Of a stretch of DNA of 53,868 nucleotides, positions 1-7,208 are shown one piece after another (the first letter of the stretch is position 1; each line of letters starts with the position of its first letter). Source of the DNA: Amycolatopsis circi (GTDB lineage: Bacteria > Actinomycetota > Actinomycetes > Mycobacteriales > Pseudonocardiaceae); contig NZ_PQIA01000058.1 in assembly GCF_003385235.1 (NCBI RefSeq), forward strand, positions 1-53,868, given 5' to 3'. The notes under the pieces were generated by a model, which had not been told where the DNA came from, did not search any database, and saw only the letters and a program-made list of their open reading frames with translations. A program made the translations under genes and the position numbers.

Positions 1-2
1 GG

Positions 3-500
3 GGGAGGGTGGGAGTGTTAATGCGGCCTGCGGAGGGGGATACGCGGACGTTGGAAGCTTTGTTGCGGCGGATTCCGTTGGCTCGGGGGGCGGTTAGTGA
101 TCCGACATCGCCGGGGGAGTTGGCTGGTGCCTGGGAGCAGGTGCGGTCGGTTTTCACCAGTTCGCGCGGGGATGCTGGGGTGCTGACTTGTGCTGGGGAT
201 GTGGCTACTAGCGGGTTGATGCGGTTTCTCGACAATGACGAGGTTCGGGGGTGGGCTCGGGCTTTGCTGGAGCCGGTTACGGACAAGACCGGGGCGGCGA
301 AGATCGATTTGCGGCATACGTTGCGGACGTTTTTGGCGCATAACGGGCAGTCGGATGCTTCGGCTACGGCGTTGGGGATTCATCGGCATACGTTGCGGTA
401 TCGGATGGGGAAGGTGGCGGAGGCGTTGGGGAGGGAGGTCGATGATCCGGCTGTTCGGGCGGAGTTGTGGATCGCTTTGCAGTTGGATGATCAGTTGTGA
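3..500 (+). CDS. PucR-family transcriptional regulator, C-terminal part (truncated by window edge)
   Basis: The reading frame is open from the left edge, so the N-terminus lies outside the window. The last 60 residues match the PucR C-terminal helix-turn-helix: a DLRHTLRTFLAHNGQ segment, then a TALGIHRHTLRYRMGKV recognition region, ending in ELWIALQL. In this family the N-terminal part senses purine or aromatic metabolites and the C-terminal helix binds DNA. It is co-directional with the monooxygenase operon but separated from it by about 470 bases with two strong hairpins, so it is not in that operon. It could regulate the operon; that is inference from adjacency. Confidence 0.85.
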   Translation, partial: GRVGVLMRPAEGDTRTLEALLRRIPLARGAVSDPTSPGELAGAWEQVRSVFTSSRGDAGVLTCAGDVATSGLMRFLDNDEVRGWARALLEPVTDKTGAAKIDLRHTLRTFLAHNGQSDASATALGIHRHTLRYRMGKVAEALGREVDDPAVRAELWIALQLDDQL

Positions 501-577
501 GTTCTCGGGCTGCTCGTCGCCTGGCGGCGACATTGCGCCCGGGCGCGCGTGGGGCACCCCGAAGCTGATTGTGATGA

Positions 578-634
578 CGGACGGCGGGTGCTTGTCAAGG
601 CGGGAAAGATGCCTTGACAAGCACCCGCCGTCCG
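578..634. terminator. 24-bp perfect stem-loop, probable terminator after the PucR gene
   Basis: Arms 578-601 and 611-634 are exactly complementary over 24 bp with a 9-base loop. It lies 77 bases after the PucR stop codon. It has no U-run, as is common for actinobacterial terminators. Its sequence is unrelated to the palindrome at 706-764. Confidence 0.65.
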
Positions 635-705
635 CATTTTGGCTTCGTATCGGGGTGCGGGGGTGGTGTGGGTGCCTCGTGCGTTGGGTGCGTCGGTGCG
701 GTTTT

Positions 706-764
706 AGGGACGTGAGGGGAACCCTGAGGGACTCAGAGTCCCTCAGGGTTCCCCTCACGTCCCT
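706..764. repeat. Type A palindromic repeat, 29-bp arms
   Basis: Perfect palindrome with arms 706-734 and 736-764 around a single central A at 735. Core GTGAGGGGAACCCTGAGGG. It is the same sequence family as the copy at 26803-26857 and a covarying relative of the copies at 10996-11046 and 22630-22678. It sits at the 3' side of a gene and is likely to act as a terminator. Confidence 0.9.
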
Positions 765-974
765 GCGGTGCTTGACGGATTCAGAAGCTATCGGCGGTGA
801 TCGTTGTGCGGGTCGCTGACCTGCACTGATGTCCGCCGGTGCTCCGGTTTGGCATCCCGGGCTCAGTCGTTGTCCAACTTGCGCACTATCCGGTCGCGAG
901 TGCGTCGCGCAGTCTTTGGGCACCGCTTCAGGGCCGGAGCGGGGGAAGTTCAACGGTGAACTGGAGGTGCCCCT

Positions 975-1682
975 ATGGGCACGTCGCTGCATCCGCCGCA
1001 GCTGGTGACCGGGTCGCGGACCCTCTACCTCGTGTGGGTGCCTGAGGATCCCGACGCCGTCGCGGAGCTGGTTCCGGCTGGGCTCACGTCGGCTGCCGAT
1101 CGATCGTGCTACATCAACCAGTACGTGGTCGAGGGGGACGCTCAGACGTCGGCCAGCGACGGGGACGACGCGTTCGGTGCTTACTCCCTGACGTATCTCG
1201 GCGTGAATCTGTCCGGGTTGGACACCGAAGCGGGAGTTCCGGGGCGGTGGTGGACCGATTACCACAACAGTTCCGAGCCGATGATCCGTTACGCCCGGGA
1301 GCACGGTGTTCCGGCTGGCGCGCCGGGGGAGACGACGCTCGATCTCGACGGGGATCGGCTGGTCGCCACTACTTCCGTTGAAGGGCGGCCCATTATTCGC
1401 ACTACCGCGCGTCTTACGATCGGCACGCCGCAGCGGGTTACCGGGCAGTTGCGGTACATCACGAGTCGCGGTGGTGAATTCGTCAGCGGGCGGTACGCCT
1501 ACGTCGCTGACATCGCCGAGGAATTCGCGGTCGAATCCTTCGAGTTTCTCGACAAAGAGCACCCCACCTACCGGTTGCGGCCTGCCCAACCCTTGCAGGT
1601 GACGTTCGGGTTCTACGCCCCCGCCATGTCCTTCGTCTACCCCGGCGGCGAAGGGCCGCTGGGTTCCGAGCACGGCAGCTAA
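975..1682 (+). CDS. Acetoacetate-decarboxylase-like fold protein, first gene of the catabolic operon
   Basis: 235 residues, ATG start preceded by GGAGGT. The layout resembles the acetoacetate decarboxylase (ADC) superfamily: an early beta-rich part, a PGRWWTDYHNSSEPMIRYAREHGVPAG segment in the middle (split here: PGRWWTDYHN, then SSEPMIRYAREHGVPAG), and a strand-rich C-terminus. Where true decarboxylases carry the Schiff-base lysine (a GFPKK-like motif), this protein reads GVPAG, so it probably does not decarboxylate by that mechanism. It lies 21 bases before the monooxygenase alpha subunit and is probably co-transcribed. It might act on a product of the oxygenase. The family assignment is by pattern only. 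Confidence 0.5.
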   Translation: MGTSLHPPQLVTGSRTLYLVWVPEDPDAVAELVPAGLTSAADRSCYINQYVVEGDAQTSASDGDDAFGAYSLTYLGVNLSGLDTEAGVPGRWWTDYHNSSEPMIRYAREHGVPAGAPGETTLDLDGDRLVATTSVEGRPIIRTTARLTIGTPQRVTGQLRYITSRGGEFVSGRYAYVADIAEEFAVESFEFLDKEHPTYRLRPAQPLQVTFGFYAPAMSFVYPGGEGPLGSEHGS

Positions 1683-1703
1683 GAAACCACAAGGAGCACC
1701 CGC

Positions 1704-3200
1704 ATGGCTCTGCTGGACCGAGCACAGTGGTACGACATCGCCCGCGACACTCAATGGACTCCGCGCTACGTTACCGAAGAGGAGTTGTTCCCGCCGGAGT
1801 TGTCCGGCGGCGAGGGGTTGCCCGACGAGGTGTGGGCGACCTATGACGAGCCGTACAAGGTGAGTTATCGCGAATACGTCGACATTCAGCGGCAGAAGGA
1901 CGCCGGGGCGTATTCGGTCAAGGCCGCGCTGGAGCGCGCGGATTTGTACAATAAAGCCGACCCGGGCTGGATTTCCATTCTCAAGGAGCACTACGCCGCG
2001 GTCGCGCTGGTCGAGTACGGCGCGTCGTTCCAGGAGTCCCGCTTCGTTCGCTGGTCGAAGGCTCCCGGCATGCGCAACATGGCGACCTTCGGGATGCTGG
2101 ACGAGATCCGGCACGGCCAGATCCAGCTGTACTTCCCGCACGAGTACGTGAACAAGGACCGCCAGTTCGAGTGGTCGCACGCGGCGATGTTCACCGACAA
2201 CTGGGTCACCCTCGGCGCGAGGCACTTCTTCGACGACGTGATGATGACCCGCGACGCCGTATCCACCTCGATTTTCGCGAACTTCTCCTTCGAGACCGGC
2301 TTCACGAATCTGCAGTTCATCGGCCTTTCCGGCGACGCCGCGAAGGCCGGAGACTTCACGTTCTCGAAGCTGATCCAGAGCATCCAGTCCGACGAGGCCC
2401 GGCACGCGCAGCTCGGCACGCCGCTGCTGCAGATGCTGATCGAGAACGGCCAGAAGGACGTGGCGCAGAAGAAGATCGACATCGCGTTCTGGCGCTCGTA
2501 CCGGCTGTTCACCATTCTGTCCGGAATTCCGATGGACTACTACGTCCCGCTGGACGTGCGCGAGGCGTCCTTCAAGGAGTTCATGGAGGAGTGGATCGTC
2601 ACCCAGTTCATGCGCTCGCTGGAGGACCTGGGGCTCTCCAAGCCGTGGTACTGGGACATTTTCCTGCGCGACATCTCCGAGCACCACCACGGCCAGCATC
2701 TCGGCACCTACTCGTGGCGGCCGACGCTGTGGTGGGACCCGGCGGCAGGCGTCAGCCCGGAGGAACGCGACTGGCTGGAGGAGAAGTACCCGGGCTGGAA
2801 CGGCACCTTCGGCAAGGTGTGGGACGTCATGATCGACAACTTCGCCCACGACCGTCCGGAAAAGACGGTGCCGGGCACGCTGCCGATCATCTGCAACGTC
2901 TCGCAGCTGCCGATCGTCGGCACGCCTTCCCAGACGCTGCGCGACATCTCGCTGGTCCACGAAGGACGGCGCTACCACTTCGCGTCCGAAGTGGACAAGT
3001 GGATCTTCGAGGACGACCCGGAACGCTACCGGCACCACAAGAACCTGGTCGACCGGTTCCTCGGCGGCGAGATCCAGCCCGCGGACCTCGGCGGCGTCCT
3101 GGAGTACATGGGCCTCGGCTCGGTCGGGCCCGGCGGCGAGGACGCGCACGGCTTCGCCTGGGTCGACACCTACCGCAAGCAGCTCGTCAAGGCCGGCTGA
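1704..3200 (+). CDS. tmoA: Toluene/isoprene-type diiron monooxygenase, hydroxylase alpha subunit
   Basis: 498 residues, the size of TmoA/TouA. All six diiron ligands fall at the numbering of toluene 4-monooxygenase: Glu104, Glu134 and His137 (in DEIRHGQ), Glu197, Glu231 and His234 (in DEARHAQ). Thr201, Asn202 and Gln228 of the catalytic gate are also present. The C-terminal region (RRYHFASEVDKWIFEDDPER) is the YHS-like tail of this family. The subunit would hydroxylate or epoxidise a hydrophobic or aromatic substrate using O2 and electrons from the Rieske protein. Pocket positions 100 and 103 are both Val here, whereas I recall Ile and Gly in T4MO, so the substrate may differ. The gene follows the ADC-like gene by 21 bases. 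Confidence 0.95.
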   Translation: MALLDRAQWYDIARDTQWTPRYVTEEELFPPELSGGEGLPDEVWATYDEPYKVSYREYVDIQRQKDAGAYSVKAALERADLYNKADPGWISILKEHYAAVALVEYGASFQESRFVRWSKAPGMRNMATFGMLDEIRHGQIQLYFPHEYVNKDRQFEWSHAAMFTDNWVTLGARHFFDDVMMTRDAVSTSIFANFSFETGFTNLQFIGLSGDAAKAGDFTFSKLIQSIQSDEARHAQLGTPLLQMLIENGQKDVAQKKIDIAFWRSYRLFTILSGIPMDYYVPLDVREASFKEFMEEWIVTQFMRSLEDLGLSKPWYWDIFLRDISEHHHGQHLGTYSWRPTLWWDPAAGVSPEERDWLEEKYPGWNGTFGKVWDVMIDNFAHDRPEKTVPGTLPIICNVSQLPIVGTPSQTLRDISLVHEGRRYHFASEVDKWIFEDDPERYRHHKNLVDRFLGGEIQPADLGGVLEYMGLGSVGPGGEDAHGFAWVDTYRKQLVKAG

Positions 3201-3211
3201 AAGGAACGCTG

Positions 3212-3466
3212 ATGGCCACCATTCCGCTCGCCGTGCACTTCGACGGCGACTTCGTGCTCAAGCTGCTCCCCGCGGACAGCGAGCACACGATGGACGAACT
3301 TGCCGCCGCGGCGGCCGAGAACTCGGTCGGCATCCACGTGCCCGACCAGCCCGGCCGGACGCTGCGAGTGCGCCGCCAGGGCGACGCGCAGCCGTTCGAG
3401 CGCGCCAGCACCGTCGCGGCGGCCGGTCTCGAGCCGACCGAATGCGTCGAAGTCTATTTCGAGTGA
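3212..3466 (+). CDS. tmoB: Diiron monooxygenase, hydroxylase gamma subunit (TmoB-like)
   Basis: 84 residues, the usual size of TmoB/TouB. The protein begins MATIPLAVHFDGDFVLKLLP and ends LEPTECVEVYFE, matching the small ubiquitin-like gamma subunit that packs on the alpha subunit in the (alpha-beta-gamma)2 hydroxylase. It starts 12 bases after the alpha stop codon with AAGGA upstream, and the effector gene follows 10 bases later, so the genes are co-translated from one message. It has no catalytic residues of its own in known members. Confidence 0.85.
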   Translation: MATIPLAVHFDGDFVLKLLPADSEHTMDELAAAAAENSVGIHVPDQPGRTLRVRRQGDAQPFERASTVAAAGLEPTECVEVYFE

Positions 3467-3475
3467 GGAGGACCG

Positions 3476-3799
3476 ATGAGCACCGCTGAACCTATTGCCG
3501 ACCCGGTCGGCCCGGTCCTCCAGGTCGGCGAGGTGGCGCGCGCCGTCGCCGACGCCGCCGTGACCGACAATCCCGGTTGCCGGGTCGACATCCGCGACCG
3601 CGGCTCGTACGTGCGGGTCGAGGTCGAGGGCGGCGAATGCGTTCTCCGCCGCGAGACCATCGCCGAGGAACTCGGCCGCCCGTTCAAGATGTCCGAGCTG
3701 GAGCTGATCATGCCCTCGTTCGTCGGGCGGATCGAGACCGGCGGCGACGTCTTCCGCTTCTACCTGGGCACCGCAGCCCGCAAGGAGGCCAGCTCGTGA
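3476..3799 (+). CDS. tmoD: Diiron monooxygenase regulatory/effector protein (MmoB/DmpM/TmoD family)
   Basis: 107 residues, normal for TmoD. The pattern VGPVLQVGEVARAVADAAV near the N-terminus and DRGSYVRVEVEGGECVLRRE in the middle is typical of cofactor-less effector proteins. These bind the hydroxylase and control the active-site gate and coupling. The stop codon overlaps the GTG start of the beta subunit. In the classical order of TmoABCDEF the Rieske gene precedes the effector; here it has moved to the end of the set. Confidence 0.88.
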   Translation: MSTAEPIADPVGPVLQVGEVARAVADAAVTDNPGCRVDIRDRGSYVRVEVEGGECVLRRETIAEELGRPFKMSELELIMPSFVGRIETGGDVFRFYLGTAARKEASS

Positions 3800-4782
3800 G
3801 CACCCCGCTCAAGCCGCTCAAGACCTGGGGGCACCTCGCCGCCCGCCGGCGCAAGCCGAGCGAGTACGAGATCGTCTCCACCAACCTGCTCTGGCACACC
3901 CGCGACCCCGAGCAGCCGTGGGACGTCGGGCACACCGGCTTCATGGCGGACTTCTACCGCCGCTACCGCAACCAGAGCCCGATCACGCACCCGGACTGGA
4001 ACGCTTTCCGCGACCCGGACGAGCTGGTGTACCGCACGTACAACATCCTCCAGGACGGCCAAGAGTCCTATGTGGACGGGCTGCTCGACCAGCACGACGC
4101 CGAGGGCCACGACCGGGGCCTCTCCCCGGAGTGGGTCGCGATGCTGGCGCAGCTGTACACGCCGAGCCGGTACCTGCTGCACACCATTCAGATGGCCAGC
4201 GCGTACCTCGTGCACATGGCCCCGGCCAGCACGATCGCCAACTGCGCGGCGTTCCAGGCCGCGGACTCGCTGCGCTGGCTGTCCAATGTGGCCTACCGCA
4301 CCGCGGAGCTGCGCCAGGCGCATCCGACCGCCGGGTTCGGCGAACGCGAACGCGAGCTGTGGGAGGAACTGCCTGCCTGGCAAGGCTTCCGCGAGCTGAT
4401 GGAACGCCAGCTGACCACGTTCGACTGGGCTGAGGCGTTCGTCGCGCTCAACGTCGTGGCCAAGCCGGCGTACGACGAGATCGTGCTGCGTCAGCTCGGC
4501 GTCAGCGCCAGGCGACACGGCGACGTGCTGCATGCGCTGCTGGCCGAATCGGCGTTGCGGGACAGCGAGCGTTCGCGGCGCTGGACCGAAGCGCTGGTCA
4601 CCCAGATGTCCGAAGTGGACTCGAACGTCACGCAGCTGCGCGAGTGGGTCGCGAAATGGCAGCCGCTCGCCGTCGCCGCGATCGAGGCGTACGGCGCGGA
4701 GGTCGCGGAAAACGCCGAAGCGGCGGAGAACGCGATCGGCGCGGTCCGGGCGTTCCAGCGGCAGCTCGGCATCGGAGGCTGA
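3796..4782 (+). CDS. tmoE: Diiron monooxygenase, hydroxylase beta subunit (TmoE-like)
   Basis: 328 residues from a GTG start that overlaps the effector stop codon; TmoE has a similar length. The sequence is helix-rich and lacks the diiron ligands, as expected for the structural beta subunit. Recognisable segments are KTWGHLAARRRKPSEYEIVS near the N-terminus, PDELVYRTYNILQDGQESYV around residues 75-94, and the Ala/Glu-rich last helices. It completes the hydroxylase core with the products of 1704-3200 and 3212-3466. A more upstream in-frame start is possible but would overlap most of the effector gene. Confidence 0.92.
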   Translation: MSTPLKPLKTWGHLAARRRKPSEYEIVSTNLLWHTRDPEQPWDVGHTGFMADFYRRYRNQSPITHPDWNAFRDPDELVYRTYNILQDGQESYVDGLLDQHDAEGHDRGLSPEWVAMLAQLYTPSRYLLHTIQMASAYLVHMAPASTIANCAAFQAADSLRWLSNVAYRTAELRQAHPTAGFGERERELWEELPAWQGFRELMERQLTTFDWAEAFVALNVVAKPAYDEIVLRQLGVSARRHGDVLHALLAESALRDSERSRRWTEALVTQMSEVDSNVTQLREWVAKWQPLAVAAIEAYGAEVAENAEAAENAIGAVRAFQRQLGIGG

Positions 4783-4789
4783 ACCGGCC

Positions 4790-5800
4790 ATGACGACCGA
4801 ACACCAAGTCCTCCTGCGGGGGACCGGCGTTCGCTTTCCTTGCGCGGAGGGCGACACGCTGCTGCGTGCCGCCCTCCGCTCGGGGGTCGGTCTCAGCTAC
4901 GAGTGCAACAGCGGAGCCTGCGGAAGCTGCCGGTACGAGCTGCTGGAAGGCGACGTCCGCACGCGCTGGGCGGACGCACCCGGACTCAGCGCCCGCGACC
5001 GGCGCAAGGGGCGGCGGCTGGCGTGTCAGAGCGAACCGGCCAGCGACTGCGTGGTCGACCTGAGTTCAGTCCAGGAACCCGCACCGCACCGGCCGATCCG
5101 GCAGCGCGCCCAGCTGCGCGAGGTGCACCGGCTCACCCACGACATGGCCGAATTCGTGTTCACCGCGGAAAAGCACGCCGCGTTCAGCGCCGGACAGTAC
5201 GCGATGCTCGGGTTCCCCAGCGGCATCGAACGCGCGTACTCGATGAGCAATCTCGGAAACTGCCAGCGGGAATGGAAATTCGTCGTCAAACGGTCGCCGG
5301 GCGGGAAAGCGACGTCGATCCTGTTCGACGGACTCGACCTCGGCGAGACGATCGAGCTGGACGGCCCGTACGGACAGGCGTATTACCGGGCTGGCGACGA
5401 TCGCGACATTGTTTGTGTCGCAGGGGGTTCTGGGCTCGGCGCGATGGCGAGCGTCGTGCTCGGCGCGGCCGCGCAGGCCGACGCTGGTGAACGCACCGTC
5501 CATTTGTTCTGCGGCGGCAGGGCTCCGCGCGATTTGCACATTCCGGAAGCGATGGCGATGGCGCAACGCCGGTTGCGCGCACTCCATGTCCACACTGCAG
5601 TGTCCGAACCGGACACCGCGGATTCCGAATCGCACCAAGGATTTGTGCACGAGGCCGTGGTCGCGAAGCTGGGCGAGACGCTGACTGACTTCACCTACTA
5701 CGCCGCCGGGCCGCCCGCGATGACCGACGCGCTCGCCCGCGCGCTGGTGCTGGACGGCGGGCTGGCCGCCGACCGGCTCCATTTCGACCGGTTCAGCTGA
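4790..5800 (+). CDS. tmoF: NADH-dependent reductase of the diiron monooxygenase (2Fe-2S ferredoxin-FAD-NAD domains)
   Basis: 336 residues. The N-terminal 95 residues are a plant-type ferredoxin with the cluster motif ECNSGACGSCRYEL and a fourth Cys in RLACQSE. A FAD-binding domain follows (RAYSMSN is the flavin motif), then a nucleotide domain with CVAGGSGLGAMAS and the C-terminal YYAAGPPAMTDA. It takes electrons from NADH and passes them to the Rieske protein encoded next. It starts eight bases after the beta subunit. All three domains appear intact. Confidence 0.93.
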   Translation: MTTEHQVLLRGTGVRFPCAEGDTLLRAALRSGVGLSYECNSGACGSCRYELLEGDVRTRWADAPGLSARDRRKGRRLACQSEPASDCVVDLSSVQEPAPHRPIRQRAQLREVHRLTHDMAEFVFTAEKHAAFSAGQYAMLGFPSGIERAYSMSNLGNCQREWKFVVKRSPGGKATSILFDGLDLGETIELDGPYGQAYYRAGDDRDIVCVAGGSGLGAMASVVLGAAAQADAGERTVHLFCGGRAPRDLHIPEAMAMAQRRLRALHVHTAVSEPDTADSESHQGFVHEAVVAKLGETLTDFTYYAAGPPAMTDALARALVLDGGLAADRLHFDRFS

Positions 5801-5815
5801 GAAAGGAGCTTCCGC

Positions 5816-6151
5816 ATGGGTTACGTGCGGGTGTGCAGCCTCGACGACGTCTGGGAAGGCGACATGGAGTCGTTCGAGGTGGGGGACAAGGAAGTGCTGA
5901 TCGCCCACCTCGACGGCGGCGACGTCGTCGCGACCCAGGCGATCTGCCCGCACCAGCAGGTCGAACTGGTCGAGGGCGAACTGGACAAGAAGACCCTCAT
6001 GTGCAAAAGCCACCTGTGGACGTTCGACCTCACCACCTGCCAGGGCATCAACCCCGGCCACGCGCAGCTCGCGCGGTATCCGGTGCGGCTCGAGGGCGAC
6101 GACGTCTACATCGACCCCGACGGGGACACCCCGAAGATCGCGCATTCCTGA
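5816..6151 (+). CDS. tmoC: Rieske [2Fe-2S] ferredoxin of the diiron monooxygenase (TmoC-like)
   Basis: 111 residues. The Rieske ligands are seen as CPHQQ and, about 20 residues later, CKSHLWTFD (Cys-X-His and Cys-X2-His). This protein shuttles electrons from the reductase to the hydroxylase in four-protein monooxygenases. Having a Rieske gene argues for the toluene/isoprene group rather than phenol or methane monooxygenases. It starts 15 bases after the reductase gene with GAAAGGAG upstream. Its place as last gene of the set is unusual for this family. Confidence 0.93.
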   Translation: MGYVRVCSLDDVWEGDMESFEVGDKEVLIAHLDGGDVVATQAICPHQQVELVEGELDKKTLMCKSHLWTFDLTTCQGINPGHAQLARYPVRLEGDDVYIDPDGDTPKIAHS

Positions 6152-6194
6152 CGGATCTCCCGAAAGAACTCCTGAAAGACAAGGAAAAGCACTC

Positions 6195-6917
6195 ATGGTT
6201 GCCATCAACTGCGACATGGGCGAGGCCTACAGCATCTACCGCTGCGGCGACGACGAGGGCATCATGCCCTACATCACGGTCGCGAACGTCGCCTGCGGTT
6301 TCCACGCCGCAGACCCGGTCGTCATGCGGCGGACCGTCGCGCTGGCGCACGAGCATTCGGTGAAAGTGGGCGCCCACCCGTCGTTCCCGGACCGCGACGG
6401 GTTCGGCAGGCGGGAGCTGAAGATGGAGTCGGAGGAACTCACCGCCGCGGTGGTGTACCAGGTCGGCGCGCTGACCGGCTTCCTGGCCGAGCACGGCATG
6501 CCGCTCAACCACATCAAACCGCACGGCGCGCTGTACGGCCTGGCGTCGCGGGACGAGACGGTCGCGCGGGCGATCGCCGAGGCGGCCGACGTCTTCGACG
6601 TGCCGCTGATGGGGATGGCCAACACCATGCACGAAAAGGTGTGGGGCAAGCGCGGCAAGGGCTTCATCGCCGAGTACTACACCGACCTCGACTACCGCGC
6701 GGACGGTTCGCTCATCATCACCCGCGAGCACGTCGCCTACGACCCGGCGATCGCCGCCGAACGGTCCGTGCGCGCGGTGACTGAGGGGCTCGCGACCTCT
6801 GTGGACGGTCAGGACATCCCGATGCGCGCGGATTGCATCTGCGTGCACTCCGACACTCCTGGCGCGGTGGATCTGGCGAAAAGCGTGCACGAAGCTCTCA
6901 CGCCCTACCTGACCTGA
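6195..6917 (+). CDS. pxpA: LamB/YcsF family protein, 5-oxoprolinase subunit A-like
   Basis: 240 residues, close to the 244-255 of PxpA. Family motifs are NCDMGEAYS at the N-terminus, VACGFHAADP, GAHPSFPDRDGFGRR, HIKPHGALYG and YRADGSL. In E. coli and Bacillus, PxpA works with PxpB and PxpC to open the lactam ring of 5-oxoproline at the expense of ATP. It begins 43 bases after the Rieske gene with AAGGA upstream, so it is in the same operon as the monooxygenase. In this setting a hydroxylated lactam or cyclic amide is a more likely substrate than 5-oxoproline itself; that is inference. Confidence 0.92.
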   Translation: MVAINCDMGEAYSIYRCGDDEGIMPYITVANVACGFHAADPVVMRRTVALAHEHSVKVGAHPSFPDRDGFGRRELKMESEELTAAVVYQVGALTGFLAEHGMPLNHIKPHGALYGLASRDETVARAIAEAADVFDVPLMGMANTMHEKVWGKRGKGFIAEYYTDLDYRADGSLIITREHVAYDPAIAAERSVRAVTEGLATSVDGQDIPMRADCICVHSDTPGAVDLAKSVHEALTPYLT

Positions 6918-6959
6918 TTGTTCAACTGTTCCTGCCGAACCGAGCGCGAGGTGACGCTG

Positions 6960-7208
6960 ATGTCCCGTCTCGAAGTGGTTTCGCCCATTCCCGGGGTCTT
7001 CTACCGCAGGCCCGATCCGGACAGCCCGGATTTCGTGAAGCCCGGCCAGAAGGTCGGCGCGGACGACACGGTCGGGCTGGTCGAGGTGATGAAGTCCTTC
7101 TACCCGGTGCCCGCGGGCGCGGCCGGGACCGTCGTGGAGTTCTCCGCCGACGCCGAGGCGGTCGTCGACGCCGGTCAGCCGCTCCTGGTGCTCGAGGTGG
7201 ACGCATGA
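6960..7208 (+). CDS. accB: Biotin carboxyl carrier protein, short stand-alone form
   Basis: 82 residues from the ATG at 6960 (an upstream GTG at 6951 and a TTG at 6918 are also in frame). The biotinyl-lysine motif EVMKS places the biotin on Lys45, followed by FYPVPAGAAG. It is only the biotinyl domain, without the Pro/Ala linker of fatty-acid AccB. The stop overlaps the ATG of the biotin carboxylase. Its role here would be to carry carboxybiotin from the carboxylase at 7205-8563 to the two carboxyltransferase-like subunits that follow. Confidence 0.88.
   Translation: MSRLEVVSPIPGVFYRRPDPDSPDFVKPGQKVGADDTVGLVEVMKSFYPVPAGAAGTVVEFSADAEAVVDAGQPLLVLEVDA

Larger units (their letters stand above)
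501..974. other. Intergenic region between the PucR gene and the catabolic operon
   Basis: No credible gene is seen. It contains two long hairpins (578-634 and 706-764, listed separately) and, at 963-968, the GGAGGT ribosome site of the next gene. A short inverted repeat CGCGA/TCGCG lies near 896-910 in the probable promoter. I cannot assign -35 and -10 boxes with confidence. Confidence 0.6.

Noticed and set aside
18..3149. A 1043-codon open frame on the minus strand opposite the ADC-like and monooxygenase alpha genes
   Set aside because: It is Arg/Pro-rich with no motif, and it mirrors the codon structure of the clearly identified plus-strand genes. High-GC DNA gives such antisense frames.
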